DNA of 64,000 nucleotides, from contig NZ_ACZO01000003.1 of assembly GCF_000176155.1 (NCBI RefSeq), positions 1 through 64,000 of the forward strand, written 5' to 3'. Below, one piece after another: positions 35,101 to 44,902 of the stretch. Positions within the stretch are counted from its first letter, which is position 1. Each line of letters starts with the position of its first letter. A program made the position numbers and the translations under genes. This DNA is from Vibrio metschnikovii CIP 69.14. GTDB taxonomy: Bacteria > Pseudomonadota > Gammaproteobacteria > Enterobacterales > Vibrionaceae. The notes below the pieces were generated by a model, which ran no database searches, was not told the origin of the DNA, and saw only the letters and a program-made list of their open reading frames with translations.

Positions 35101-36633
35101 TTTTTGCAAAAAGTTAAAACAGACCGGAAAACTGTTTGTGTTCTTACGCACCAATCGTCATCTCATCATTAATGAAGAGATTAATCATAAGCTTATGTCG
35201 ATGTATGCTGACCACCCAAGAGTAAAGCCTGCTGTTCCGGCCGCTCTTTTAGCGATGGCAACGATTCTTCAAGCATACGAGCAAAAATCGGATGCCGGAG
35301 CGACATTAGAAGCGATGTTTGACCAACGTTGGCAAATGGTACTGGACTGTCTAGGGAGCGAGGAATCGCCATTTTCACAAGGCACCTTATGTGATTTTCG
35401 TCATCGTTTAATTGCACACGATATGGATGTAGTTTTACTTGAACATACCGTAAATGTCGCTCGTGAAGTTGGAGGTTTTAGTCATGTTCAGCTCAGAGTG
35501 GCCCTAGACTCAGCGCCACTACAGGGCGCTGGTCGAGTTGAAGATACGTTCAATTTAGTGGGACATGCTCTTGAATTAGTCGTCAACTGTGCTGCACAAA
35601 TAAAGATGATCTCAGAAGAAGAACTCATCGAAGAATGTGGTCTAAAACTGGTAGGAAAAAGCAGTGTCAAAGCGGCGTTAGACATTGATTGGTCAGATAA
35701 AAACGAGAAGCATCAAGCCGTTGAAACCTTGCAAAATGATGTTGAAGCTCTGAAGCAGTGGTTAGAAAAACAACCCTCCGCCTTTATTAAGCATAAAGGG
35801 CTGGAAGAGAGCCTCGCTTTACTTGCAAAAGTTTTGGAACAGAATATAGACCCTGACCCGGACGGAAATGGGCCTAAAGTAAAAGAGGGTTCGGTGCCGG
35901 ATAGGCAAATCTCTATCTCAGACTCAACAATGCGCCATGGACGAAAATCAAGCTCAAGGACGATTAGCGGGTTTAAGCAACATATTGCTGTCGACTTAGA
36001 CAACAAGCTGATATTAGCGACCTGTGTCCGTCCTGCCAATGAACCGGAGCACAAGGCGTCGGAGTACTTAAAACCCAAAGTCAATGCTTACGGTGAAGTT
36101 AAACAAATTCAAATAGATAGGGGTTATTTAGCTGCTCACTGGACAACGGAGCTGTACGAAGCAGGAAAAGAGGTTGTTGCAAAACCATGGACACCGCCAT
36201 CCAAGAGCGCACTGAGTAAAAACGCATTCCAAATTGACTTGGTTGAAGGCAGTGTCATGTGCCCAGCAGGGAAAGTTGCCATGATAAAGTCTGGAAAAGT
36301 AACGCAAGCCCGTTTTAAATCAACGGAATGCAACGCTTGTCCGAAAAAAGCAGATTGTACGACATCAGAGAAAGGTCGAAAAATTAAAATACACGAGCAG
36401 GAAGCGATGCTGCAAAAACTTCAGAAGTACGTAAGTACGTCTCAAGGTCGGGCTGATGCTAGAGAGCGGGTCAAAGTAGAGCACTCTCTAGCATCAATCT
36501 GCAACCGCAAAGGTCCTAGAGCAAGGTACCGAGGCTTGCGGCTAAATGAATATGATTTAAACAGAACGGCAGCTATTACCAACCTGCATATAGCGATGAG
36601 TTTGGCTGCTTAAAATTTAAACTATATGGTGCT

Positions 36634-37549
36634 CTAGACCGTATGCTGGGCTTTTCAAATCTCGGAAGGTTTCTTCTATCTGCATACGCTTTGAGTAGAT
36701 CCTAACGAGTTGCTTGGGTGTTCGGATTTCAACGGGCAAGTTAGTCGCTAAAACCCATGGTTCTTTTGTCGAAGCGGAGTAGATTTTAGGTGACGGATGA
36801 TGACAATTAGTCCGTGTCGAGCGCTGATTTTTTCGGCCTTTAGGACGTGATTTATACAGTGCAATTTGACATGAAATTGGGTTGCTCTTAGTCAACCTCT
36901 TATAGCCTAAAGTCTTTGAGCGACTTGAGGATATGCTATGTAAGTTGCTGATAGGTTGCCAGTTTTCCGCACCTAAATCTGCATATTGCACTTGCCCTCT
37001 GACTCGACTTAACCAGTACCAACCCAGCTTCTCAACGGATTTATACCATGGAACTTTAAAGCCAGCATCACTGACAATGAGCGGTGTGGTGTTACTCGGT
37101 AGAATGCTTGCAAGGTCGGCTAGAAATTGGTCATGAGCTTTCTTTGAACATTGCTCTGAAAGCGGGAACGCTTTTTCATAAAGAGTAACAGAACGACCGT
37201 GTAGTGCGACTGAAGCTCGCAATACCATAAGCCGTTTTTGCTCACGAATATCAGACCAATCAACAAGTACAATGGGCATCGTATTGCCCGAACAGATAAA
37301 GCTAGCATGCCAACGGTATACAGCGAGTCGCTCTTTGTGGAGGTGACGATTACCTAACAATCGGTCGATCCGTTTGATGTTATGTTTTTTTCTCGCTTTG
37401 GTCGGCAGGTTACGGCCAAGTTCGGTAAGAGTGAGAGTTTTACAGTCAAGTAATGCGTGGCAAGCCAACGTTAAGCTGTTGAGTCGTTTTAAGTGTAATT
37501 CTGGGCAGAATTGGTAAAGAGAGTCGTGTAAAATATCGAGTTCGCACAT
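36634..37549 (-). pseudogene. IS10-like transposase, N-terminal part
   Basis: About 305 codons from MCELDILHDSLYQFCPELHL. DDE residues: IVLVDWSDIREQ (first Asp), LIVSDAGFKVPWY (second) and the YREK-like SKRMQIEETFRDLKSP (Glu). The frame leaves the gene at CTAG, where IS1182 begins; the missing end lies at 33948-34244. Both parts together give the ~402 residues typical of IS10. Confidence 0.9.
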
Positions 37550-37556
37550 CTTGTTG

Positions 37557-38697
37557 GTAACCGTTCACCAGTCCCCCCATTGACAGCCTCTAAAGTGTGA
37601 CCAACAGCACTTGCACCCCTTTTTTTCTCTTGAGTGATCATTTTCATCCTTCATCATCAGAGCATGAAAAAGAAAAAAATCCAAATTTGCAGACGCGCCA
37701 CCCGTCGCTTCTGATATCCATCAAGCTAACGCACTCATCGAAGAGTTGTGGGCACAGCTTCGTGAGTTTGAAGATAAACTCAAGACCAGTGGATCCAACT
37801 CGTCAAAGCCACCTTCATTCGACGGACCGAAAGAGCGAGCTGAACGAAAAAAGCTCAAAGCTCTGGTGGTCGCCATCCGAGAGGAGCTAAACCGGGTCAC
37901 ACAGGGCATCAACGACAACTCTCAGCACTGAAAGAAACCGACACCGTGGTTGAGTGCTGGCCTGATACCTGTTGCCCTTGCTGTGGTGAATCGAAAATGG
38001 TTTATCACAAGAAACCCTTTTATCGTCACCAAGTCCATGAAATACCGGTCCTCTGCGTAGATATTACGGAATACCAACTTTACTCAGGGCAATGCCAACA
38101 TCGCAGAGAAGTGAGTAGAGCTCGATGACTAGAAGGCGCGCCGCAAGGCATCATGGATCCAAATCTGCTCAGCTATACTGCGGTCCTGGCTGGGCATTAT
38201 CACCTGAGTGTCCTTAAAATACAGTCTCTGCTCAAAGAACAGTTAGGCACCACATTCTCCATCGGAGCCATCAGTGAGGCACATGGCTTCAATGCTGACG
38301 CGGCTGCATCAGGCTTCAAAAAGCGTTCGACAACTGGCTTGAAAAGGGCCGGTCGATCGTGGTTAAAAGGTATAAAGGTCGCTGCGAAAAGCTGGAGCAG
38401 CATCGGCAAAGCCTGTGGCCGTTCCTGAAGCATGAATCCATCCTGCTTACCAACAATGAAGCTGAGCGGCGCATCCGTGGTAGCGTTATTCAACGCAAAA
38501 TTAGCTTTGGTATTACCTCAGATGCTGGCGACAAGTTCAGAGGCCGAATGGACACGTTGGTAGAAACCTACAAGAAACGTGGGCTATCCAGCTTGTCTGT
38601 GCTAACAGAGATCGTACAGGCGGTAACCGCATGTCAGCAATACCCAAACGTTCTTGGTCTGTAGATAAAAGTCAATTATCTACCGGTGAACGATAAC
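37557..38697 (+). mobile_element. IS66-like element, internally deleted
   Basis: Ends GTAACCGTTCACC (37557) and GGTGAACGATAAC (38697) are near-perfect inverted repeats. The transposase gene within is broken. It abuts the IS10 sequence at 37556. No matching 8-bp duplication was seen. Confidence 0.65.
37664..38664 (+). pseudogene. IS66-like TnpC, frameshifted and internally deleted
   Basis: Pieces in different frames follow the TnpC order: N-terminal coiled coil and TSGSNSSKPPSFDGPKER (37700-37930), the zinc domain CPCCGESKMVYHKKPFYRHQ (37946-38128), the core start LLSYTAVLAGHYHLSVLKIQ (38153-38290), then, after a deletion, LLTNNEAERRIRGSVIQRKI to the end at 38664. At least three frame breaks; the central catalytic Asp region is missing. 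Confidence 0.75.
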
Positions 38698-38709
38698 GTT
38701 TAAATAACC

Positions 38710-38750
38710 TGCATATTTCGGAACTTTCTGATCGCAATCAACGAAATACG
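38710..38750. repeat. 41-bp IS21 relic: both element ends joined
   Basis: TGCATATTTCGG at 38710 equals the right-end repeat of the IS21 copies at 45086 and 61421 (read inward). GATCGCAATCAACGAAATACG at 38730-38750 equals, with one mismatch, the complement of the IS21 left end at 42556. The two ends face inward about 8 bases apart, so this is what remains after almost the whole IS21 was deleted. It interrupts the IS256 remnant. Confidence 0.55.
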
Positions 38751-39096
38751 TGTCATGCCTCTGGCGCATAAGCTTAAAATCTTGTCGTCCATAGATTGAA
38801 ATCGTGTTTGGTGTTTTCAGACTAGTTTGGGCTCGAAGGAGGCATCGCAGTCACGCGGAACATCCAATTGGATCTCACCATCATCGGTCATCAACCGTTT
38901 TGATGAATAACCTTTCCGACTGTTGTCAGTACGAGCGGGGGCGTGCTTTTCATAACCAAAACTCATCGAGTTCAGCATTGAGATCGGTTTCAACGGTCAC
39001 CTTGGTGAGCATTTTTCTGAAGTCATCAAGATCGGAAGGAGTCTTGATTGATTTAGCAGCTTCGCGAGCGAAGGCTTCTAGAGCTTTCTTATCCAT
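38751..39096 (-). pseudogene. IS256-family transposase, N-terminal remnant
   Basis: From ATG at 39096: MDKKALEAFAREAAKSIKTP, then TKVTVETDLNAELDEF; after a one-base frameshift near 38950, GYEKHAPARTDNSRKGYSSK and MTDDGEIQLDVPRD; after another break, KHQTRFQSMDDKILSL and GMT, where the IS21 relic begins. This is the standard IS256 N-terminus, roughly 110 of 400 residues. Inactive. Confidence 0.8.
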
Positions 39097-39289
39097 ATTG
39101 CTTATCCTTAGCCATGACTGGCTTAATTACAAGCAGATACACAATTTAAATTACAGGCTTGAACATGCCCACAAAACGAACGTAAGAGGCAATTTAAGCA
39201 CTTATAGTTAACAACTCATGGGATGGCAGGGGAGGATTATCTAACTCGCGCTCTGTGCTCACTGGTGGCTTTCCTCGCTATGATTCAAG

Positions 39290-39715
39290 TTAACTTTCTT
39301 GAATCATACCCTGATTTGAAATCAAGATGGGGTACACATTTACGCCTATGACTTCCAAAAAATCTCTAGCGTCCATGGGTTGGAGCATTAAATCCGGTGC
39401 TAGCGACTGCAAAACTTCCAAGTCAACAAGTGAGTCGATTTGAGACACAATCACTCCAGCACCAAGTTTGCGGAAAATATCAAGGTTACATATCACGAAC
39501 CGTTATCCCTTCTTCGGTTTTTGTTATCGCAAAAGGCAGTGACCTCAATTTCAATTCCGTCCACAGCGAAAGTTACGCTACTGTTTCCCGTTTGCGTATC
39601 GACAACTTGCGTTCTTTCAACTTGCAGCGGTGCGATGTGAATCGTATTCGCTGCTAACGGATTTGTGGCGATTGAAAAAAAAGGCGATGGAAAATGCTGA
39701 GCGTCTGTATTTCAT
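39290..39715 (-). pseudogene. ICE-type conjugation gene (TIGR03765/PFL_4695-like), frameshifted
   Basis: ATG at 39715, four bases from the previous gene's stop, starts MKYRRSAFSIAFF, a signal peptide. An 8-base poly-T tract near 39675-39682 throws the frame; with one fewer T it continues SIATNPLAANTIHIAPLQVE. A further break lies near 39510, and the C-terminal 68 codons (FRKLGAGVIVSQIDSLVDLE, then GVNVYPILISNQG) match the PFL_4695-type ICE protein pattern. Last gene of the decayed cluster. Confidence 0.55.
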
Positions 39716-39716
39716 T

Positions 39717-40750
39717 TTAACTTCCTTTTACTTTAATTCTCATCGTCTCACCGCTAGGCGAAACCACAATAACAGAATCCGAAGTGATCTCTGTTACTCG
39801 ATATTGACCTATGTTTCTACCTTCAACAATTTGTATGGCCCCTGACACGCCGTCACTAAACAAAGCGACTCTTTGTCTCCCTAATTTCTGGATGTGGGTT
39901 AACTCCAAAAAACCAATTCTGCTGCTGGCTGAGTTTTGAGTGGTAGCGTCGTTATTTGACTTTTCACTTTCCGATTTTTTTTCTTGAGCGTTGGACATGG
40001 ATTCCTGAATGGCAAAATCTTCCAGCTTTGCTTTTATCGATTCAGTTTCTTTTTCTTGTTGCTCTTTGATCACTCTCATTTGATCGCTTAGCTTTTTTAG
40101 ATCTTCAATTTATCCGTTTTGAGTTTCGATAACAGTTTCTAGTTCAGCTCTTATCGAGTCCAGTTGGCTTTCTCGATTTTTTGAACTTTGGTAAAAGAGT
40201 TGTACCTCTTCTTCTAGTTGCGCTCTTAACTGTTCGATTATTTCTTTCATGAGTTGGTTGCTCTGTTTGAGTTCACTGACTGCTTCTGGCAGCATTAATA
40301 GGCCACTCAACTGATCGTTTATTTTTGCTATTTCTATATTGGCTCTTAACAAAGCAGAGTCTTCGCCCGTTTCAAATGTCACGTAGTTATTTATCTGCTC
40401 ACTTTTCAAGAGAAGCGTAGCGACAACGCCGATACCGACAGCGGTAGCGGATGTTAATGCAATTAACGCTATTTTTTTACAGGCGCTGATTTTAGTTTTT
40501 TTTCTTGGCCGTTGTCACCGTTTTCTAAATCTGCTATTTCTTTTTCTTCATTTTTCTCATCGTTGCGATTTCCATCATCCAAACTTTCATCTTGAGTTTT
40601 TTCATCATCAGTTTGGATTTCTTCTCCACTGTTTGCGTTTTTCTTTTCATCGCTAGTGATTAAGTTTTCTTTTTCACTCAACTCAGATTCAACAACGAAG
40701 CTTGGTTCGTCATTAGTCGCATCATGCAAGCTTGTTTTTTTTCTAGACAT
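39717..40750 (-). pseudogene. ICE pilus-type gene: TM plus coiled coil plus PilP/GspC-like domain, with frameshift and stop
   Basis: It starts by TAATG overlap with the upstream pilL-like gene. Residues 1-93 are acidic and low-complexity. Then comes A-AAA-AAA followed by TAG (40469-40478); a -1 shift there leads straight into KKIALIALTSATAVGIGVVA, a TM helix. A coiled coil follows to a TAA at 40110-40112. In the same frame it continues to a C-terminal beta domain (LTHIQKLGRQRVALFSDGVS, then GETMRIKVKGS) like PilP/GspC proteins. Two interruptions make it a likely pseudogene. Confidence 0.6.
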
Positions 40751-41178
40751 TAAGATTGTACCCTTGCGTTAATTTTCACTGTTCTTGTTTTCTCATCGAC
40801 ATGAGCAACAAACTCTGCACCAATGATCGTTTCGATAACTTGCATGGTTGTTGCTGCTGCAAACTCTCGATTGGTGAAAGGCAAATTTAACGTATATAGA
40901 TTTAAAACTTTTTGCTCGGTTCTTTTCAGATCGTCAAGTTGATAACCTGAAAGCGACAAACTGTAATTCAGAGCTTGGCCAATATTTTTTATCGATGAAG
41001 GAATGTCGAAAGTCCTCACTTCTAGCAACGGAAATCTCTGCTCAAGATTTGTATCCACTTTGATTTTTGTATAACCACTTTTTTAAAGATAAAGATTTTC
41101 ACTGACATCATTTGTCGTCACTGTGGACGAAAATGCTGACGTGGAAATCAACGCTAATGAATAAACGAATAATTTCAT
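40750..41178 (-). pseudogene. PilL-like ICE protein (TIGR03748 type) with in-frame stop
   Basis: ATG at 41178 with GGAGAAAAC begins a signal peptide (MKLFVYSLALISTSAFSS). The frame is interrupted by TAA at 41083-41085 and stays open after it. The body (PLLEVRTFDIPSSIKNIGQA, then LSLSGYQL) and end (GAEFVAHVDEKTRTVKI) match the TIGR03748 PilL family of PFGI-1-type integrating conjugative elements. A GTG at 41058 could start a shorter, unexported form. Confidence 0.65.
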
Positions 41179-41402
41179 TGTTTTCTCCTTTTTTTACAAT
41201 AACGATCAAACATCAAAAAAATGCGATTTTTGACACCACATTTAAGGCAAAAGCAAAACAGAGAAAAGACAAAAAACGAGAAAGCTACATACCATCGGAT
41301 CGCCGATGTTATATAGCTTATCTTTATATATATATATAGTGAAAATTGGGCACAAAAAAGCGGGCTCAAAAAAGTGAATCCAAGTAAAAACTCTATCAAA
41401 AC
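41179..41402. promoter_or_regulatory. AT-rich region between pilL-like gene and iterons
   Basis: It contains the leftward pilL promoter and an AT stretch with TATATATATATATAG at 41324-41338, which could be a melting region for the adjacent iterons. No gene; no clear DnaA box. Confidence 0.4.
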
Positions 41403-41725
41403 AGGGTAGATATCCCATCAAAACAGGGTAGATCTCATTAAAATAGGGTAGATACCCCGCCAGCTAGGGTAATCATTTCATTAAAATAGGGTAGTTCTCA
41501 TCAAAACAGGGTAGATACCCCACCAGCTAGGGTAATTATTCCATTAAAACAGGGTAGCCCTCATTAAAATAGGGTAGATACCCTATCAGATAGGGTAAAC
41601 ATTCTATTAAAACAGGGTAGTTCTCATTAAAGCAGGGTAGATACCCCACCAGATAGGGTAATTATTCCATTAAAACAGGGTAGTCCTCATCAGGACAGGG
41701 GTAAACAATTTAGCTAAATAGGGTA
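41403..41725. repeat. 16-iteron array (core AGGGTA), possible replication origin or partition/regulatory site
   Basis: The hexamer AGGGTA (one copy as AGGGGTA) starts at 41403, 41425, 41445, 41466, 41488, 41508, 41529, 41551, 41571, 41592, 41614, 41634, 41655, 41677, 41697 and 41720. Spacing repeats 22-20-21, so the array is a 63-bp triad repeated five times; the usual context is TTAAAACAGGGTAG. Two-turn spacing puts all sites on one DNA face. This fits iterons of a plasmid origin; no Rep gene lies beside it. Confidence 0.85.
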
Positions 41726-41761
41726 GATTTTTTTGACCTATTTAACTCGGCTTTATGCAAA

Positions 41762-41799
41762 AAAAAAGCGATTTGGCTTTCTAACCAGATCGCTTTTTT
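41762..41799. terminator. Bidirectional terminator
   Basis: AAAAAAGCGATTTGG and CCAGATCGCTTTTTT form a 15-bp stem with one mismatch, A-run on one side and T-run on the other. It lies 29 bases beyond the stop of the minus-strand TIGR03761-like gene and insulates it from the iteron array. Confidence 0.85.
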
Positions 41800-41827
41800 G
41801 CATCTAAAAGCAGATGAATTTTAGGTT

Positions 41828-42547
41828 TTAGCCGTAAAGTTCATTGAGCTTTTCTTTAATTGCAGGTTCCAGTTTGTTGAAGTTTCTCGTCTTAATGTTC
41901 GGAGCGCAAGCCGCCCGTTTTTCTAGCAGAAGAACATCTTTTGTTAGCTGGATTTGCTCATTGAGTTCGAACGTTTTTGCTACTCGATGAGTGTTGTGAT
42001 CCAAATCTTCACGAGTTATTGCCGATGGTTTCCAGCGGTTGATCATCTGTAAAATAACGCGATATGCTTTGCGAAGATCCTGCCTTTTTTCTGTGACTAC
42101 TTGAGATGGAAGAATCGCATACTTATCGCTCAGGTAAAGATAATAGAGCGATTCATCAAGGTCTTTTAACGCCCATAGCAAATCAAATGTTAGTCGATTT
42201 TGGAAACTTATCGCGTGAGTTTCTACATGAATTTTGTCTGAAATTTCTAGCGACGCATTGAAATGATTTAACTTTGTTTCGATTGATGCCTTGAGCTCTT
42301 GGAGCTCTTCTTTGTAGAGCGCCGATAGGTTGTTAATGGCATTTTCTATATTAAAAATTAACTGGTCAGCGAACGGATCATCATCTCGAACCGCATTTAA
42401 AATGACTTTAATTTTACTGTCAAACCAGTCTGCACCACTGATGAAATTGTTTTTTTTTACCTCGTTTTCCGTCCTGCTGAACAAAAGTGCGGGAGCGTCT
42501 TTCGTTAAAAAGGTCACGTTAAGATGTGGAATTTGCGTACCCACCAA
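41828..42547 (-). CDS. ICE-type protein of TIGR03761/DUF1845 family (PFL_4669-like)
   Basis: 239 residues, normal family length. Telling segments: ISGADWFDSKIKVILNAVRD followed by DDPFADQLIFNIE, then RLTFDLLWALKDLDESLYYL and SAITREDLDHNTHRVAKTF. In PFGI-1-type elements this gene lies upstream of ssb, topB and pilL; AcaB of IncC plasmids belongs to the same DUF. Function in DNA processing or transfer control is not settled. Upstream it is cut off from its operon by IS21, 9 bases before its start. Confidence 0.65.
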   Translation of the reverse strand: MVGTQIPHLNVTFLTKDAPALLFSRTENEVKKNNFISGADWFDSKIKVILNAVRDDDPFADQLIFNIENAINNLSALYKEELQELKASIETKLNHFNASLEISDKIHVETHAISFQNRLTFDLLWALKDLDESLYYLYLSDKYAILPSQVVTEKRQDLRKAYRVILQMINRWKPSAITREDLDHNTHRVAKTFELNEQIQLTKDVLLLEKRAACAPNIKTRNFNKLEPAIKEKLNELYG

Positions 42548-42634
42548 AACTTTCGTGCGTATTTCGGTGATTGCGATCGCTCGTTTCGGTTTATTCCGAT
42601 CACTTGATCCTGCCGTTTTTCTCTCTTCCTATTT

Positions 42635-43375
42635 TTACTCTAAGTGATCGGATTGCGCCAGTTTTCTCATTGACTCACCGCCCAGTTCTATTCGGTGACT
42701 ATTGTGTACCAGCCTATCCATGAGAGCGTCTGCGACGGTGGCGTTGCCGATCATGTTGTACCACTCCTTTACGGGTAGTTGACTGATGACGATTGTGCTG
42801 CTGTTTTGGTTACGGTCTTCAAGCACTTCTAACAAGTGACCAGCATGCTCTTGCGTCAGTTTTTCCATCCCCCAGTCATCGAGGATCAGTAGAGCTTTCT
42901 TAGCCAACGATTGAAGTTGCTTTTGATAGCTACCATCTAGACGACCTGCGGTCAGGTCATCGAGCAAGCGAGTTAATCGGTAGTATCTGACGGTTTGCTG
43001 TTGGTCGCAGGCGCTGGTTGCCAGAGCGCAACCAAGATACGTTTTACCCGCGCCTGTTGGGCCAGTGATCAAGATGTTCTGGTGCTTGTGCAGATAACTC
43101 CCCGTCAGAAGTTCGCTCATCTGTTTTCGGTTGAGGTTTCGCCCTTCCTTGTAGATGAGTTGGCTCGGCTGAGCATCCACTCTCAGCTTGGCTTGTTGTT
43201 TTAAGCGTTGGATTTTGCTCTGATTGCGATTCAAGATTTCACTTTCAAGAAGTAGGCTTAACCTCTCCTCGAAGTCTAGCTCTGCGTAGGTGGTCAGTTG
43301 CTCTTGTTGCTGCTCTAACGCTTTCGCCGCATGACTTAAGCGTAGGGTTTTGAGTTGGTCGTTCAGTGCGTTCAT
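42635..43375 (-). CDS. istB: IS21 helper ATPase IstB
   Basis: About 246 residues from MNALNDQLKTLRLSHAAKAL; I preferred this start over one 17 codons upstream because it matches the family. Walker A is ILITGPTGAGKTYLGCALA, Walker B ALLILDDWGM, and the later ISQLPVKEW block belongs to the AAA+ DnaC-like fold. It selects target DNA and stimulates IstA. Intact. Confidence 0.93.
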   Translation of the reverse strand: MNALNDQLKTLRLSHAAKALEQQQEQLTTYAELDFEERLSLLLESEILNRNQSKIQRLKQQAKLRVDAQPSQLIYKEGRNLNRKQMSELLTGSYLHKHQNILITGPTGAGKTYLGCALATSACDQQQTVRYYRLTRLLDDLTAGRLDGSYQKQLQSLAKKALLILDDWGMEKLTQEHAGHLLEVLEDRNQNSSTIVISQLPVKEWYNMIGNATVADALMDRLVHNSHRIELGGESMRKLAQSDHLE

Positions 43376-43385
43376 ATCTTTTCTC

Positions 43386-44902
43386 CTAGTGATAACAGTT
43401 CGGGCCACGAACATTGCTGTGAACAAGGTTCGGTGTGCTTGAGGTGTCTTTATTCAGTTGCCCCTCACGATTGTTTTTCAGCAGATTATTGATGAAGGTG
43501 TAGTTCGGTTTTGTCAGCATCAGCGCATCTTTACAGGCCTGCTCTAAGCGCGACTCGCCATAAGTTTTACTCAGATTGAGCAGCCCAAGACAGGAACGAT
43601 AGGCCTGCTCTGGATGAGGTTTGGCGTTCAGCATCTTATTAACGACTTCTCGTGTGGCTGGGCCGATATTGGCTCCCCAGTTGAGCAAGCGTCCAGGCGA
43701 CCACTTTTGATGTTGATGGTTACTCGGCATGTGCTCTGGTTGAGTGCTGTTTCCACGTTCTCTTTGGCTGCGTGGATGTTGAGCGGGTAGATCTGCACCA
43801 GACGGTTGGAGGCTTCCAGCTCGACATGGTGGCCAACCAGTTGATGGGGAACCGAGTAGTAGTGACGGCGATATTCGATGTGATAATCAGGCCCAACTTT
43901 GGCTCGCTTGGTTTCGGTATAGAGATATCGCTGCTTAGGAAGTGGCTTTAACGCGGGTTTATCGAGTTTGTCGAACAGTGCTTTTCGGCTCGCACCATAC
44001 TGCTTCATCTCACGTTCGTTTAAGTCATTCATAAGCTCACGGATGGCGAGGTTCAGCTCTTTGAAGGTATGGAAGGTTTGATGGCGAAGTCGCATCATGA
44101 TCCAACGTTCCACTAGGAGCACGGCATTCTCTGCCTTGGCTTTGTCTTTCGGTTTGTAGGGGCGAGCTGGCATTACGGCAGTTTGATAGTGATTCGCCAG
44201 TTTCTGATAGCTGTCGTTCAGTCTCGGCTCATAACGATTCGCTTTGGTGACCGCGCTACGTAGATTATCAGGGACCAAGAGATGGGGTACGCCACCGAAG
44301 TGCTCGAAGGCATTGGCATGCGCCTCTAACCAGTAAGACTTTCCTTGGCTGGGGAAGGCTTCCACATAAGTGTAGTTGGACGCGCCTAAGCTTGCTACGA
44401 ACACTTCTGCTTCGCGCACTTCGCCTGTGTCAGGATTGACTACCTGAAGCCGAGGCCCACAGTAATCGATAAACAGCTTATCACCTGCCACATGGAGCTG
44501 ACGCATACTGCGCTTTTGGGTTTTGAACCAACGAGTGAAGTGTTCACAGAACTGAGTGTAAGCGTAGGCTTGCTCTTGATATTGCTCATGATATTCCTGC
44601 CAGAGCAGCATCTTCGTCATGCCTTTGCGTCTGAGTTCGACAGCGTATTGCGTAAAGTCTGGCATCACCTTATCGCGACAGGCTTTCTTGCCGTGATACA
44701 ACACCTGAGTGAGATCAGCATCGCTGCAACCTTCGGGTAGAGGCCAGCCAAGTTGGCTTTGTTTAAAGCGAGTGAGGAGTTCCGAGATGGTGGAAGGGCC
44801 GAGTTTCAGGCAAGAAGCGATGCTGCGATTTGAGAGACCGCAGTCGTACTTCAGGCGTAATACCTCTTTAATTTTGTTCATTGGAGTTCTCTTTTTAGCC
44901 AT
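43386..44902 (-). pseudogene. istA: IS21 transposase IstA, frameshifted
   Basis: From 44902 the frame reads through the HTH (CGLSNRSIASCLKLGPSTIS), the rve DDE core (DKLFIDYCGPRLQV, VPHLLVPDNLRSAV, KAKAENAVLLVERWI) and the beta-barrel HYYSVPHQLVGHHVELEAS. Near 43785 bases are missing, and the true C-terminus (QRERGNSTQPEHMPSNHQHQ onward to 43386) is in another frame. The first frame ends at 43628 with foreign residues. Catalytic core present, C-terminal tail lost. Confidence 0.85.

Larger units (their letters stand above)
34334..36613 (+). pseudogene. IS1182-type transposase interrupted by IS200
   Basis: N-terminal codons MSNSRNWEPPTALSKKEQFI lie at 34334-34393. The rest resumes at about 35105 with KKLKQTGKLFVFLRTNRHL and runs to 36613. 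DDE core: RVALDSAPLQGAGR, IQIDRGYLAAH and the C-terminal RVKVEHSLASICNRKG block. A zinc-binding-like Cys set (TECNACPKKADC) precedes the end. A start inside IS200 (35084) could yield a nearly full protein of 509 residues. Confidence 0.8.
34245..36633 (+). mobile_element. IS1182-like element inserted in IS10, itself split by IS200
   Basis: Inverted ends AGCACCGATCAGTTTAA (34245) and TTAAACTATATGGTGCT (36633) are flanked by CTAG on both sides, a clean 4-bp target duplication. The single transposase gene starts at 34334 and is interrupted after about 21 codons by IS200. Confidence 0.85.
33935..37556 (-). mobile_element. IS10-like element (IS4 family), split by an IS1182-like insertion
   Basis: The outer end CTGAGGGATCCCCTCATAAT at 33935 is nearly the IS10 end. 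The transposase is in two minus-strand parts: C-terminal 33948-34244 and N-terminal 36634-37549, joined across 34245-36633 at the codons for AYGL/GLRHSRT. The 4-bp CTAG is duplicated at 34241 and 36634. At the other end the element is cut about 8 bases upstream of the transposase ATG by an IS66-like element. Inactive. Confidence 0.88.

Noticed and set aside
35084..35104. Independent start of the 509-aa transposase ORF
   Set aside because: The first codons come from the IS200 right end; the true start is at 34334, before IS200.
38804..39211. 135-codon plus-strand ORF
   Set aside because: It lies antisense to a readable IS256 transposase remnant and has no motif of its own.
41403..41725. CRISPR array
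   Set aside because: Repeats are only ~14 bases with fixed 20-22 bp period and no unique 30-base spacers; there are no cas genes. This is an iteron array.
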